Shown: positions 55,129 through 64,000 of the stretch, in pieces | Layout: each line of letters starts with the position of its first letter | Position numbering within the stretch: the stretch's first letter is position 1 | From: Alphaproteobacteria bacterium | GTDB lineage: Bacteria; Pseudomonadota; Alphaproteobacteria; Rhodobacterales; Rhodobacteraceae | Length of the DNA stretch: 64,000 nucleotides | Assembly (NCBI GenBank): GCA_030428355.1 | Contig: JAUIBL010000003.1 | Span: forward strand, 1-64,000 | Direction: 5' to 3' | Position numbers and translations under genes: made by a program | The notes under the pieces: generated by a model | The model's database searches: none | The model's input: the letters and a program-made list of their open reading frames with translations, nothing else | Told to the model about the DNA's origin: nothing

Positions 55129-55563
55129 TTACTGCGCTGTTGCAGGCCTGTCCAGCCACGCCCGAAGGCTTGGCATGGCGCTCATTCCGGCAACCATGGC
55201 TCCAAGGAAAACCAGCCCTTCGATACCCCCGTAGCTGAGCGAGGCAATCGCCGGTCCCGGGCAGAGGCCGACCAGCCCCCAACCCATCCCGAACATCACG
55301 GACCCCATGACCAGATTGCGGCCAAGGCGCGGATCCGGGCGCGGCGGCATGGCATCGCCGGTCAGCGAAAAGCGGCGTCTTTCGGCAAGTCGCCAGGCAA
55401 TCGCCATCGGAAGGATCGCACCTCCCATCACGAAGGCCAGCGTCGGATCCCAATCTCCGAAGATGTCCAGCCAGCCCTGAACCTTGGTCGTGTCGGTCAT
55501 CCCGGACACGAACAGCCCCGCGCCGAACAGACCGCCAGCGATGAAAGCGAAGATATTGCGCAT
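55129..55563 (-). CDS. YeeE/YedE (DUF6691-like) membrane protein, second half
   Basis: A 144-residue membrane protein with four hydrophobic segments and the Cys motif WGLVGLCPGPAI. It equals the C-terminal half of YeeE/YedE transporters. Together with the preceding gene it forms a split transporter (PmpA/PmpB type) for sulfur compounds. The ATG at 55563 shares a base with the upstream gene's stop. Confidence 0.88.
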   Translation of the reverse strand: MRNIFAFIAGGLFGAGLFVSGMTDTTKVQGWLDIFGDWDPTLAFVMGGAILPMAIAWRLAERRRFSLTGDAMPPRPDPRLGRNLVMGSVMFGMGWGLVGLCPGPAIASLSYGGIEGLVFLGAMVAGMSAMPSLRAWLDRPATAQ

Positions 55564-55988
55564 CAGATGATCCCCAGAAGATGGCGGAACAGCACGACGG
55601 TCAGACCGCCGGCAAGGATGTAGAACACCGTGGCGACCATGCCGCGCAGCGACAGGCGCGATATTCCGCAGACCCCGTGACCGGACGTACATCCGTTGGC
55701 CAGCCGCGTGCCGATGCCGACAAGAAGGCCCGCCGCGATCAGCAGGGCAAAATTGCTTGTGGCATGGGTTTCCTTTGGGCCAAGGAACACCAGCAGGACC
55801 AAGGGGACCAGCGCCAAACCAGCCAGGAAACTGACGCGTTCCCACAACGTGCTGCGTCCGCTGCCATCGACAAGCCCGCCGATGATGCCGCTCGCACCCA
55901 TGATGCGCCCATTGGCAAGCAGGTAAACCGCGCCACCTGTGCCGATCAGCACTCCGCCGATCAGCCCGTAAATCCAATCCGGGTTCAT
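55563..55988 (-). CDS. YeeE/YedE membrane protein, first half
   Basis: A 141-residue membrane protein with GGAVYLLANGRIMGASGI and the Cys-rich motif NGCTSGHGVCGISRLS, the N-terminal half of YeeE/YedE (PmpA-like). It probably pairs with the next gene product to move thiosulfate or another reduced sulfur species. It starts 4 bases after the MBL gene stop. Confidence 0.88.
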   Translation of the reverse strand: MNPDWIYGLIGGVLIGTGGAVYLLANGRIMGASGIIGGLVDGSGRSTLWERVSFLAGLALVPLVLLVFLGPKETHATSNFALLIAAGLLVGIGTRLANGCTSGHGVCGISRLSLRGMVATVFYILAGGLTVVLFRHLLGII

Positions 55989-55992
55989 TTTT

Positions 55993-56856
55993 TTACAATC
56001 CGTTTACAGGAACTTTGAGGAAGACCTTGCCGTCCTTGTCCGCAGGCGGCATTTGCCCGGCGCGCATGTTCACCTGCAGCGACGGGATGATCAGTTTCGG
56101 CATGGCCAGTGTCGCGTCACGCGCATCGCGCATCTCGACAAAGCGTTCTTTGGTGGCATCGCCGCCGACATGCACGTTCTTGGCCTTCTGTTCGCCCACC
56201 GTGGTCTCCCACGCATAGTCGTCACGGCCGGGGGCTTTGTAGTCGTGGCCGACGAAGATGCGGGTCTCGTCGGGCAGGGCGAGGATCTTCTGCACCGAGT
56301 CGTAAAGCTGTTCCGACGATCCGCCCGGAAAGTCACAGCGTGCGGTGCCGAAATCCGGCATGAAGAGCGTGTCGCCGACAAAGGCTGCATCCCCGATCAC
56401 ATAGGTCAGGCAGGCCGGTGTATGACCCGGTGTGTGCAGAACATCCGCGCGCATCTGGCCGATGTGGAAACTGTCGCCATCGACAAAAAGCCTGTCGAAC
56501 TGGCTGCCGTCCCGCTGGAATTCGGTACCTTCGTTGAACACCTTGCCGAAGGTGTCCTGCACGACCTGAATGCGGTCACCGATCCCGATCTTGCCGCCAA
56601 GCGCCTGTTGCAGATAGGGCGCGGCGCTCAGGTGGTCGGCATGGACATGGGTTTCCAGAAGCCATTGCACATCAAGGCCGTTTTCTCTGACGAACGCGAT
56701 CACCGCATCGGCGGATTTCGTGTCGGTGCGGCCGGACGCGTAGTCGAAATCCAGAACGCTGTCGACAATCGCGCAGGCGCTGCCCTGCGGGTCCTGAACC
56801 ACGTAGGAAATCGTGTTGGTGGCGTCGTCGAAAAAACCTGTGACCTTGGGTGTCAT
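55993..56856 (-). CDS. MBL-fold persulfide dioxygenase-like hydrolase (Blh type)
   Basis: A 287-residue metallo-beta-lactamase-fold enzyme with HVHADH (H70, H72, D74, H75), HTPGHTPAC, VGDTLFMPDFGTARCDFPGG and VGHDY. This pattern fits ETHE1/Blh persulfide dioxygenases, which oxidise glutathione persulfide to sulfite. AAGGAGGG gives a near-ideal ribosome site before the ATG at 56856. It is first in an operon with two YeeE/YedE halves and the DUF442 protein, a known reactive-sulfur detoxification set. No BigR/SqrR gene lies beside it. Confidence 0.9.
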   Translation of the reverse strand: MTPKVTGFFDDATNTISYVVQDPQGSACAIVDSVLDFDYASGRTDTKSADAVIAFVRENGLDVQWLLETHVHADHLSAAPYLQQALGGKIGIGDRIQVVQDTFGKVFNEGTEFQRDGSQFDRLFVDGDSFHIGQMRADVLHTPGHTPACLTYVIGDAAFVGDTLFMPDFGTARCDFPGGSSEQLYDSVQKILALPDETRIFVGHDYKAPGRDDYAWETTVGEQKAKNVHVGGDATKERFVEMRDARDATLAMPKLIIPSLQVNMRAGQMPPADKDGKVFLKVPVNGL

Positions 56857-56884
56857 GTCTGAGCCCTCCTTGCGTGACAAACAT

Positions 56885-56900
56885 ATAAAGAAAGCTGAAT
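56885..56900. promoter_or_regulatory. Possible degenerate SoxR/BigR-type site upstream of the persulfide dioxygenase gene
   Basis: ATAAAGAAAGCTGAAT has the GAAT half and N8 spacing of the sox operators but a changed other half (ATAA for ATTC). It lies 29 bases upstream of the ATG in an AT-rich patch. Weak evidence. Confidence 0.25.
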
Positions 56901-56990
56901 ACGTAGCAAGGGGGGACCGCAAAAAAATGTACGTGACGCACAGCTTTTCGGGCGGCCCTGGTTTGTGGCCCCTTGGTCACATGGTCGCTG

Positions 56991-58043
56991 TCACGCCCGA
57001 TGGCCCACGCCGCCGCCCGACGGATCGGACAGATAGGCCAGCACATCGTTCTTGCCGATTACGCCGATGGGTTTGTCGCCTTCCATCACAGCGAGGTCTT
57101 CTGCGCTGCTGATCAACGTCGTCATCACCTCCTGCACCCGCGCATCCGCATCGACCGGCGGAGCACCGGATGCCGGAGACCCTGCGCGCATCACGTCGCG
57201 CGCCCGCAGAACGCCCAAGGGGTTCATGTGTTTGACGAAATCGGCCACGTAGTCGTTAGACGGATTGCGGAAAATGTCCTGCGGTGTGCCGCATTGCACG
57301 ATCCGCCCGCCTTCCATGATGGCGATCCGGTTGCCGATCTTGAACGCCTCGTCCAGATCGTGGCTGACAAAGATGATCGTGCGTTTCAGCCGCTGCTGCA
57401 ATTCCAGCAACTCGTCCTGCAACTTGGTGCGGATCAGTGGATCAAGCGCCGAAAACGGCTCGTCCATGAGAAGGATCGGGGCATCCGTCGCAAAGGCGCG
57501 GGCGAGGCCAACCCGCTGCTGCATCCCGCCGGAGAGTTCCGCCACCTTGCGATCCGCCCAGTCGGTCAGCCCCACCAGAGCCAGTTGTTTCTCGACTTGT
57601 GCAATGCGCTCGGCCTTGGGTTGCCCACCCAGCTCAAGACCCAGCCCCACGTTTTCGCGCACGCTGCGCCACGGCAAAAGGCCGAACTGCTGGAACACCA
57701 TCGAGACATGACGCAACCGGATCGTCCGCAAGACCTCGGGGCTGGCATGTGTGACATCGACAAGGCCCGTGCCGTCATGCACCCGAACGCAGCCACGGGC
57801 AACCGGGTTCAGCCCGTTCACCGCCCGCAACAACGTGGATTTTCCCGACCCGGACAAGCCCATCAGAACAAGGATCTCGCCCTCCGCGACGTCGAGAGAA
57901 CAGTCATGCACGCCCAAAACCTGCCCGGTTTCGCGCTGGATCTCTCCCCGATCGTGACCTGCATCCATCAGCGGCAGAGCCAGGTCCGGCTTGTCCCCGA
58001 ACACGATGGACACGTTTTCGAAGGCGACGCGCGTGGTGCTCAT
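56991..58043 (-). CDS. choV: Choline ABC transporter ATP-binding protein ChoV
   Basis: A 350-residue ABC ATPase of the ProV/OpuAA osmoprotectant family: Walker A GLSGSGKST (62-70), FQQFGLLPWRSV Q-loop, signature LSGGMQQR, Walker B ILLMDEPFSALDP, and a C-terminal CBS-like region (about 270-345). Context with ChoW, ChoX and the choline oxidation genes indicates choline as substrate. Its ATG overlaps the choW stop by 4 bases. Confidence 0.93.
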   Translation of the reverse strand: MSTTRVAFENVSIVFGDKPDLALPLMDAGHDRGEIQRETGQVLGVHDCSLDVAEGEILVLMGLSGSGKSTLLRAVNGLNPVARGCVRVHDGTGLVDVTHASPEVLRTIRLRHVSMVFQQFGLLPWRSVRENVGLGLELGGQPKAERIAQVEKQLALVGLTDWADRKVAELSGGMQQRVGLARAFATDAPILLMDEPFSALDPLIRTKLQDELLELQQRLKRTIIFVSHDLDEAFKIGNRIAIMEGGRIVQCGTPQDIFRNPSNDYVADFVKHMNPLGVLRARDVMRAGSPASGAPPVDADARVQEVMTTLISSAEDLAVMEGDKPIGVIGKNDVLAYLSDPSGGGVGHRA

Positions 58044-58879
58044 TTCTGCCGCTCCATCCGCAGCATCCGGTCAAGGATGATGGCGACCACAACGATCACG
58101 AAGCCGCTTTCAAACCCACGTGCCGTGTTGACCTGATTGAGCGCCCGCACCACCGGCACGCCCAACCCGTCGGCACCCACCAAAGCCGCGATCACCACCA
58201 TCGACAGCGACAGCATGATCGTCTGGTTCAATCCTGCCATGATCTGCGGCAGGGCCGAGGGCAGTTCCACCTTCCACAGCAATTGCGATTTGGTGGCGCC
58301 GAACGCCTCGGCGGCCTCGATCAGCGGGGTGGGGGTGGAACTGACCCCCAGATGGGTCAGGCGGATCGGCGCGGGCAGTACGAATATTACCGTGGCGATC
58401 AGGCCGGGCACCATGCCGATGCCGAAAAACACAATAGCCGGAATAAGATAGACGAAAGTCGGCAAGGTCTGCATCAGGTCGAGAACCGGCCGCATCCACG
58501 CGTAAAGCCGGGGCCGGTGCGCCACCGCGATGCCGATGGGCACGCCCACGCCCATGCAGACCACACAGGCCGACAGAACCAGCGTCAGGCTTTCGGTCGT
58601 TTCCTCCCAATAGCCCTGATTGATGATGAACAGGAACCCAAGCGCCACGAACAGCGCCACCTTCCAACTGCGTTGCAGATAGTAGGTCAGAGCGACGAAC
58701 AGCCCGATGATCACCAGCGGGTGCGGGGTTTGCAGCAGCCACAGAAAGCCGTCGATCATCGCTTCGAGCGCATCCGACAGCGCGTCGAAGAAGAACGCGC
58801 CATTGCGTTCCAGCCAGTCAAACGCCGTCCCGGCGACTTGCCCCACCGGGATCTTGTTTTCGGTCAACCAGTCCATCAA
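58040..58879 (-). CDS. choW: Choline ABC transporter permease ChoW
   Basis: A 279-residue ProW-type permease with about six membrane helices and the inner-membrane EAA-like loop LIEAAEAFGATKSQLLWKVE, followed by LPSALPQIMAGLNQTIM. It overlaps choV and follows choX after an 51-base gap holding a hairpin. Confidence 0.93.
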   Translation of the reverse strand: MMDWLTENKIPVGQVAGTAFDWLERNGAFFFDALSDALEAMIDGFLWLLQTPHPLVIIGLFVALTYYLQRSWKVALFVALGFLFIINQGYWEETTESLTLVLSACVVCMGVGVPIGIAVAHRPRLYAWMRPVLDLMQTLPTFVYLIPAIVFFGIGMVPGLIATVIFVLPAPIRLTHLGVSSTPTPLIEAAEAFGATKSQLLWKVELPSALPQIMAGLNQTIMLSLSMVVIAALVGADGLGVPVVRALNQVNTARGFESGFVIVVVAIILDRMLRMERQK

Positions 58880-58902
58880 AGGTCCCTATCGTCAATAAAG
58901 GA

Positions 58903-58923
58903 AGGGCGGCCTGACGCCGCCCT
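58903..58923 (-). other. Hairpin between choX and choW
   Basis: Eight-base perfect GC arms (58903-58910 with 58916-58923) around 5 bases. On the minus strand it is followed by TCCTTTATT, a weak tail. Probably a partial terminator that keeps binding-protein mRNA above permease mRNA. Confidence 0.6.
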
Positions 58924-58930
58924 GTCCGAT

Positions 58931-59848
58931 TTACTGAAGCGCGGCCTTCACCGCCGCCACGGCATCACCGCCGTCCTTCGTGGTCACCCCGTCGAGCCAT
59001 CCCATATAGGCGTCCGGGTTCGCCTGAAGCCACGCGGTCGCAGCATCCCGTGCTTCGGCCCCGTCGTTCAGGATCGCGCCCATGATCTCGTTTTCCATGG
59101 CAAGCGTGAATTCGAGATTGGTCAAGAGCTTGCCGACATTCGGGCAGGCTTCGACGAAACCGGCGGTCGTGTTGGTGTAGACGGTCGCCCCGCCAAGGTT
59201 CGGGCCGAACCAATCGTCGCCGCCGGTCAGATAAGTCATGTCGAAATTGGCGTTCATCGGATGCGGTTCCCAGCCAAGGAACACAACCGGCTCGCCGCGG
59301 TCATCCGCACGGGCCACCTGCGCCAGCATCCCCTGTTCCGAGCTTTCGACCACTTCGAACCCTTCAAGATCGAACGCGTTGGCCGCAATCATGTCCATGA
59401 TCAGGCGGTTGCCGTCATTGCCGGGCTCGATCCCGTAGATCTGACCATCCAGCGCTTCTTTTTGTGCCGCAATCGCCGCGAAGCTGGTGATCCCAAGGTC
59501 CGCACCGGCCTTGTTCGTGGCCAGAGTGTATTTCGCACCTTCAAGGTTCGCGCGGACCGTGTCGACGGTGCCCGCGTCGCGGTAGGGGGCAATGTCGGCC
59601 TCCATCGTGGGCATCCAGTTGCCCAGGAACACGTCCACATCCCCTTCGGCAAGCGCGGTATAGGTCACCGGAACCGACAGGACCTTGATGTCCGTGTCGT
59701 AGCCCAGCGCGTCCAGTACAACCGTGGTGGCGGCGGTTGTCGCCGTGATGTCGGTCCAGCCCACATCGGAAAAGGTGATCGTGTCGCAATCTGCGGCTGC
59801 GGCACCGGCGGCGCAGATGGCCAGCACGGAAAGTGAGGATTTCATCAT
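58931..59848 (-). CDS. choX: Choline ABC transporter substrate-binding protein ChoX
   Basis: A 305-residue periplasmic binding protein of the OpuAC/ProX family with a signal peptide (about 1-19, AAAA/DCD). Aromatic residues suited to a quaternary-ammonium cage include VGWTDI, LGNWMPTM, YGIEPGND and FLGWEPHPMN. Two Met codons begin the frame; GGGAGA is best spaced for the first (59848). Divergent from betI across a BetI-type palindrome. Confidence 0.93.
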   Translation of the reverse strand: MMKSSLSVLAICAAGAAAADCDTITFSDVGWTDITATTAATTVVLDALGYDTDIKVLSVPVTYTALAEGDVDVFLGNWMPTMEADIAPYRDAGTVDTVRANLEGAKYTLATNKAGADLGITSFAAIAAQKEALDGQIYGIEPGNDGNRLIMDMIAANAFDLEGFEVVESSEQGMLAQVARADDRGEPVVFLGWEPHPMNANFDMTYLTGGDDWFGPNLGGATVYTNTTAGFVEACPNVGKLLTNLEFTLAMENEIMGAILNDGAEARDAATAWLQANPDAYMGWLDGVTTKDGGDAVAAVKAALQ

Positions 59849-59886
59849 GTGTCGTGTCTCCCTGACTGAGTTTGGTTTTTTTGTTG

Positions 59887-59900
59887 ATTGACGAGTCAAT
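59887..59900. promoter_or_regulatory. BetI-type operator between choX and betI
   Basis: ATTGACGAGTCAAT is a perfect inverted repeat (ATTGAC/GTCAAT, 2-base spacer) in an AT-rich context between the divergent choXWV and betIBA operons. BetI boxes in other proteobacteria are similar palindromes (ATTGAN..NTCAAT). Choline would release BetI and open both directions. Confidence 0.7.
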
Positions 59901-59955
59901 TAAAAACGCCATACGCTCCCGGACGTCAAACATTTCTTTATGGTCGGAGTCGAAC

Positions 59956-60552
59956 GTGCCGAAGCTCGGGATGGAGCCTATACGCCGGGAGGCCTTGGTA
60001 AAAGCGACGATTGCCGAGATCGGGCAAGTCGGGTCGCTGGACGTGACCGTGGCCCAGATCGCGCGCCGCGCCGGCATGTCTTCGGCGCTGGCGCATCACT
60101 ATTTTGGCGGCAAGGATCAGATTTTCCTTGCGGCCATGCGCCATACGCTCAGCCTTTACGGGGCTGAGGTGCGCGGTGCGCTGGCGATGGCGCAGGGGCC
60201 AAGGGCGCGGGCCGAGGCCATCGTCCGGGCCGGTTTCACACGGTCGAACTTCCGGCGCGAAGTTGTTGCCGCATGGCTCAATTTCTACGTTCTTGCGCAA
60301 TCCGACGATCAGGCGCGTCGGCTGCTCGGGGTTTATCAGCGGCGGTTGCACTCGAACCTTGTCTACAATCTGCGCCCTTTGGTCGGTGCCCGCGCTGCCG
60401 AAGTGGCCTTGCGCATCGCCGGGCTGATCGACGGTCTTTATCTGCGCGAGGCACTTCGCAAGGATGCGCCATCGGGCGACGAGGCGACGCGGCAGGTGCT
60501 GACTGCGTTGTCACATGAAATCACCCAAGCGGACAGGGAGCCCCTTGCATGA
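59956..60552 (+). CDS. betI: Choline-responsive TetR-family repressor BetI
   Basis: A 198-residue TetR-type regulator: N-terminal [20 protein letters not shown], helix-turn-helix [23 protein letters not shown], and C-terminal [10 protein letters not shown] region typical of BetI. The start is GTG at 59956, matching the family N-terminus (MPKxGMxPIRR), with GGAG upstream; ATG codons further upstream would read through the operator. Its stop overlaps betB (ATGA). Confidence 0.93.
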   Translation: MPKLGMEPIRREALVKATIAEIGQVGSLDVTVAQIARRAGMSSALAHHYFGGKDQIFLAAMRHTLSLYGAEVRGALAMAQGPRARAEAIVRAGFTRSNFRREVVAAWLNFYVLAQSDDQARRLLGVYQRRLHSNLVYNLRPLVGARAAEVALRIAGLIDGLYLREALRKDAPSGDEATRQVLTALSHEITQADREPLA

Positions 60553-62006
60553 GTTATGACACCCAGCCCACAGCCAGCCATTTCATCGACGGTGCCTATG
60601 TCGAGGATACGGGCGGTGTGCCGATTCCCGTGATCTACCCCGCCACCGGCGAACAGATCGCAACCGTGTATGCCGCAACCCCCGCCATCGTCGACCGGGC
60701 ACTTGCCGCCGCGCATCGGGCGCAAAAGGCCTGGGCGGCGATGTCCGGCACCCAGCGCGGCCGCATCCTGCGCCGCGCGGCCGACATCATGCGCGAGCGC
60801 AATCACGACCTGTCCGTTCTGGAAACCTACGACACCGGCAAACCCTATCAGGAAACCATCGCCGTCGACGCCACCAGCGGTGCGGATGCGTTCGAGTATT
60901 TCGGCGGCCTTGCCGGAAGCCTGACCGGCGAACATATCCAGCTTGGCGAAGACTGGGTCTATACCCGTCGCGAACCTCTGGGAGTGTGCGTTGGCATCGG
61001 TGCCTGGAACTATCCGACCCAGATCGCCTGCTGGAAAGGCGCCCCGGCGTTGGCCTGTGGCAATGCGATGGTCTTCAAACCGTCCGAAACGACGCCTCTC
61101 TGCGCATTGAAGGTGGCCGAAATCCTGCACGAAGCGGGGCTGCCTGCGGGGCTTTACAACGTGATTCAGGGCCTCGGCGATGTGGGGGCGTCGCTGGTCA
61201 CCGATCCGCGCGTGGCCAAGGTGTCCCTGACCGGTTCTGTACCAACTGGTAAAAAAGTCTACGCCGCCGCAGCCGGGCAGATGAAGCACGTCACGATGGA
61301 ACTGGGCGGCAAATCTCCTTTGTTGATTTTCGACGATGCCGATCTGGAAAATGCTGTGGGCGGTGCGATCCTTGGCAATTTCTATTCCTCGGGGCAGGTC
61401 TGTTCGAACGGGACACGGGTATTTGTGCAGAAAGGTATTAAGGAAGCGTTTCTGACTCGCCTGTCGGAACGTCTGTCCAACGCCGTGATCGGTGACCCGC
61501 TGGACGCAGCCACCAATTTCGGGCCGATGGTTTCCGAAAAACAGATGAAAATCGTCCTCGATTATATTGAAAAAGGCGAAAATGAAGGCGCGCGCCTCGT
61601 CACCGGCGGCACGCGTCTGGATCGTGACGGATACTACCTGCAACCCACTGTTTTTGCGGACGTAAAAGACGACATGACCATCGCGAAGGAAGAGATCTTC
61701 GGGCCGGTCATGGCAGTCCTTGATTTCGACACCGAAGAAGAGGCGATAAGCCGCGCAAATGCCACGGAATTCGGCTTGTCCGCAGGGGTCTTCACCCGGG
61801 ATCTGTCACGCGCGCACCGGGTGATTGCGCGGCTCGAGGCAGGCAGTTGCTTTATCAACTCCTACAACGACGCCCCGGTCGAAGCCCCGTTCGGAGGCAC
61901 CAAGATGTCGGGTGTCGGTCGCGAGAACTCCAAGGCTGCGATCCAACATTACAGCGAACTGAAATCTGTCTACGTCCGCATGGGCGATGTAGAGGCGCCC
62001 TACTAA
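60549..62006 (+). CDS. betB: Betaine aldehyde dehydrogenase
   Basis: A 485-residue NAD(P)-dependent aldehyde dehydrogenase that makes glycine betaine from betaine aldehyde. Catalytic E251 (MELGGKSP) and C285 (GQVCSNGTR); [13 protein letters not shown] and FKPSETTPL mark the cofactor site. Translationally coupled to betI by ATGA. betA follows after 9 bases. Confidence 0.96.
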   Translation: MSYDTQPTASHFIDGAYVEDTGGVPIPVIYPATGEQIATVYAATPAIVDRALAAAHRAQKAWAAMSGTQRGRILRRAADIMRERNHDLSVLETYDTGKPYQETIAVDATSGADAFEYFGGLAGSLTGEHIQLGEDWVYTRREPLGVCVGIGAWNYPTQIACWKGAPALACGNAMVFKPSETTPLCALKVAEILHEAGLPAGLYNVIQGLGDVGASLVTDPRVAKVSLTGSVPTGKKVYAAAAGQMKHVTMELGGKSPLLIFDDADLENAVGGAILGNFYSSGQVCSNGTRVFVQKGIKEAFLTRLSERLSNAVIGDPLDAATNFGPMVSEKQMKIVLDYIEKGENEGARLVTGGTRLDRDGYYLQPTVFADVKDDMTIAKEEIFGPVMAVLDFDTEEEAISRANATEFGLSAGVFTRDLSRAHRVIARLEAGSCFINSYNDAPVEAPFGGTKMSGVGRENSKAAIQHYSELKSVYVRMGDVEAPY

Positions 62007-62015
62007 GGTTCTGAA

Positions 62016-63674
62016 ATGAAATCCGAATATGTCATTGTGGGTGCGGGTTCTGCGGGCTGTGCCCTGGCGTACCGTTTGTCCGAGGCCGGGAAATCCGTGA
62101 TCGTCATCGAACATGGCGGCACCGATGCCGGTCCGCTGATCCAGATGCCCGGCGCGCTGAGCTTTCCGATGAACATGAAGCTCTATGACTGGGGGTTCCG
62201 AACCGAACCGGAACCACATCTGGGGGGGCGTCGGCTTGCTTGCCCGCGCGGCAAGGTGATTGGCGGATCGTCTTCCATCAACGGGATGATCTATGTGCGC
62301 GGCCATGCGCGCGACTACGATCATTGGCGCGACGAGGGAGCGACCGGCTGGGGATATGCGGATGTTCTGCCGTATTTTCAGCGTCTTGAGAATTGGCATT
62401 CAGGTGGACATGGCGGCGATCCCGACTGGCGCGGCACGCATGGCCCGTTGCATGTAACCCGCGGCGCGCGCCGGAATCCCTTGACCCGCGCTTTTGTCGA
62501 AGCGGGGGCGCAAGCGGGATATGCCATAACGGGCGATTACAACGGGCATCGTCAAGAGGGCGTCGGGCCGTTCGACATGACTGTCTGGCAGGGGCAAAGG
62601 TGGTCTGCCGCCAAAGCCTATCTCAGGCCGGCGCTCAGACGGGAAAACTGCAGTCTTGTCAGGGGGCTGGCGCGGAAAGTTGTGATCGAGGACGGGCGCG
62701 CGACCGGTGTCGAGATCGAGCAATCCGGTCAGATCAGCGTGATCCGGGCGGATGTTGAAGTGATACTTGCAGCTTCGGCCATCAACTCCCCGAAATTGTT
62801 GATGCTTTCCGGTATCGGCCCGGAGCATCACCTGCGGGAGCACGGCATTGACGTGGTCGCGGACCGGCCGGGTGTGGGGCAAAATCTGCAGGACCATCTC
62901 GAGGTCTATGTGCAGGCGGCGGCGAGCCAGCCGGTGAGCCTTTACAGGTATTGGAACCTTCTCGGCAAAGCCTATGTCGGGGCGCGCTGGCTGTTTTCGA
63001 AAACCGGGCCGGGTGCGTCTAACCAGTTTGAAAGTGCTGGATTTATTCGGTCCCGGGCCGGGGTGGACTATCCGGATTTGCAGATCCATTTCCTGCCCAT
63101 CGCGGTCCGATATGACGGTCAGGCGGCGGCCGAGGGACACGGGTTTCAGGCGCATGTCGGCCCGATGCGGTCGCCCTCACGCGGAGAGATCACCCTGAAA
63201 TCCCGGGATCCAAGGCAAGACCCGCGTATTTTCTTCAACTATATGAGCCACTTGGAGGATTGGGTGGATTTCCGGCAAGGCATCCGACTGGTGCGGGAAA
63301 TCTTTGCGCAGGAGGCGTTCAAACCCTATCTCAAACATGAAATCCAGCCGGGTGATGCGGCGCAAAGTGATGACAGTCTGGACGATTTCATCCGCGATCA
63401 TGCCGAAAGCGCCTATCATCCCTGCGGCACCTGCAAGATGGGCGCGCCGGGGGATCCGATGGCGGTTGTGGACCCGGAGACACGGGTAATTGGTGTGCAA
63501 AATCTGAGGGTTGCGGACAGTTCCATCTTTCCGCGCATCACCAATGGAAACCTCAACGCGCCGTCGATTCTGGTGGGGGAAAAGGCGTCCGATCATATCC
63601 TTGGCAAGACAGCGCTGCCTGCAGACAACCGGGAGCCGTGGGTTCATCCGGATTGGCAAGCGGCACAGCGGTGA
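62016..63674 (+). CDS. betA: Choline dehydrogenase
   Basis: A 552-residue GMC-family FAD oxidoreductase oxidising choline to betaine aldehyde. N-terminal [16 protein letters not shown] fold, [18 protein letters not shown] signature 1, [17 protein letters not shown] signature 2, and catalytic H468 ([11 protein letters not shown]). It completes betIBA. No betC (choline sulfatase) is present. A weak terminator follows. Confidence 0.95.
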   Translation: MKSEYVIVGAGSAGCALAYRLSEAGKSVIVIEHGGTDAGPLIQMPGALSFPMNMKLYDWGFRTEPEPHLGGRRLACPRGKVIGGSSSINGMIYVRGHARDYDHWRDEGATGWGYADVLPYFQRLENWHSGGHGGDPDWRGTHGPLHVTRGARRNPLTRAFVEAGAQAGYAITGDYNGHRQEGVGPFDMTVWQGQRWSAAKAYLRPALRRENCSLVRGLARKVVIEDGRATGVEIEQSGQISVIRADVEVILAASAINSPKLLMLSGIGPEHHLREHGIDVVADRPGVGQNLQDHLEVYVQAAASQPVSLYRYWNLLGKAYVGARWLFSKTGPGASNQFESAGFIRSRAGVDYPDLQIHFLPIAVRYDGQAAAEGHGFQAHVGPMRSPSRGEITLKSRDPRQDPRIFFNYMSHLEDWVDFRQGIRLVREIFAQEAFKPYLKHEIQPGDAAQSDDSLDDFIRDHAESAYHPCGTCKMGAPGDPMAVVDPETRVIGVQNLRVADSSIFPRITNGNLNAPSILVGEKASDHILGKTALPADNREPWVHPDWQAAQR

Positions 63675-63751
63675 ACCGTCAGGTTGACCTGTCCGGACCG
63701 TACGGAGGCTCAACCTTACCTTGCCCTTGCAAGTATTCATCAAAATAGAAC

Positions 63752-63778
63752 GAAATCGGATTTTACTTCGATTTTTTA
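63752..63778 (+). terminator. Possible terminator after betA
   Basis: A short AT-rich stem (AAATCG at 63753-63758 with CGATTT at 63769-63774) leads into TTTTTT. It is weak in GC pairs, but position and T-run fit. Confidence 0.4.
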
Positions 63779-64000
63779 TATGTATTGCGTCAACGCTTTT
63801 TTCATCCTTCCTGCCTAGTCTCGTTTCATCGAACAGCATCCCGAAACCCGGCCCGGTTTTCTGATGTGACGCTGAAGATCGGGACATTCCATCTGGCCAT
63901 CCGGCACCAAGGCAGAAAGGACACGTACAAGGAACGAGACATTATCAGGCATTCTGCACATCGGCAGGCAATTTCGCTGCAGTTCGGAGATGATGGGAAC
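63779..64000. other. Non-coding end of window
   Basis: The last 222 bases contain no frame with a convincing start and ribosome site on either strand. AT-richness around 63720-63815 suggests a promoter for a gene beyond the window, but no box can be fixed. Confidence 0.4.

Noticed and set aside
1-64000. CRISPR arrays, tRNA genes, insertion sequences, prophage or attachment sites
   Set aside because: No regularly spaced repeats, cloverleaf sequence, transposase, integrase or flanking duplications were seen; gene content is uniformly chromosomal.

Overview
The window reads as chromosomal DNA of a marine alphaproteobacterium of the Roseobacter group (Rhodobacteraceae). The reasons are high GC, the gene order ruvCAB - tol/pal - tilS - ftsH, a complete thiosulfate-oxidising sox cluster with soxCD, an NDUFA12-type complex I subunit, a DUF1127 protein, a Hint-domain protein, a short-chain fatty acyl regulator, and a choline ABC transporter divergent from betIBA. 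I see no rRNA, tRNA, CRISPR array, phage or insertion sequence. The assignment rests on gene content only.

Layout. 1-10,540: a DUF1127 protein, the ruvC-ruvA-ruvB Holliday junction operon, a 225-residue protein of unknown function, then ybgC-tolQ-tolR-tolA-tolB, pal-cpoB and tilS, tightly packed and often overlapping by a few bases. 10,618-16,124: ftsH from a TTG start, a MOSC protein, and the folate one-carbon genes fhs and folD. 16,153-20,998: mostly minus strand, with a ureohydrolase, a hot-dog thioesterase, pdeM, a 2-hydroxyacid dehydrogenase, an SH3-like exported protein and a Hint protein. 21,154-33,423: the sulfur oxidation locus, soxS-soxR-soxT leftward and soxV-W-X-Y-Z-A-B-C-D-E-F rightward. 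33,544-41,168: a photolyase-like FAD protein, clpP, clpX, a Rid protein, NDUFA12, DUF2155, aat, accB-accC and a small unknown. 41,316-54,691: acs, a five-gene branched-chain-type ABC transporter, an XRE/ScfR regulator, then a single-domain response regulator, a two-helix membrane protein, an SLC5-fused histidine kinase and a SpoA (FliM/FliN-like) protein. 54,688-56,856: a minus-strand sulfur operon (persulfide dioxygenase-like MBL enzyme, two half-size YeeE/YedE proteins, a DUF442 phosphatase/rhodanese-like protein). 56,991-63,674: choXWV facing betIBA across a BetI-type palindrome.

How the genes work together. SoxXA, SoxYZ, SoxB and SoxCD form the full periplasmic thiosulfate-to-sulfate pathway. 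SoxV/SoxW/SoxS supply reductant, SoxT is a likely sulfur-compound permease, and SoxE/SoxF are a cytochrome/flavoprotein pair. SoxR is an ArsR-type repressor with two cysteines placed as in persulfide sensors. I find ATTC-N8-GAAT palindromes upstream of soxX and soxB, and related one-sided matches in the soxS-soxV gap and upstream of the second sulfur operon. The choline genes import choline and oxidise it to glycine betaine. acs, the ABC transporter, the ScfR regulator and the SLC5-type kinase form a neighbourhood that looks devoted to short-chain carboxylates.

The points most worth testing are the soxA/soxB terminator plus operator, the apparently permuted photolyase, and the kinase locus in which a CheY-like regulator lies near a FliM/FliN-like protein with no other flagellar gene in view.
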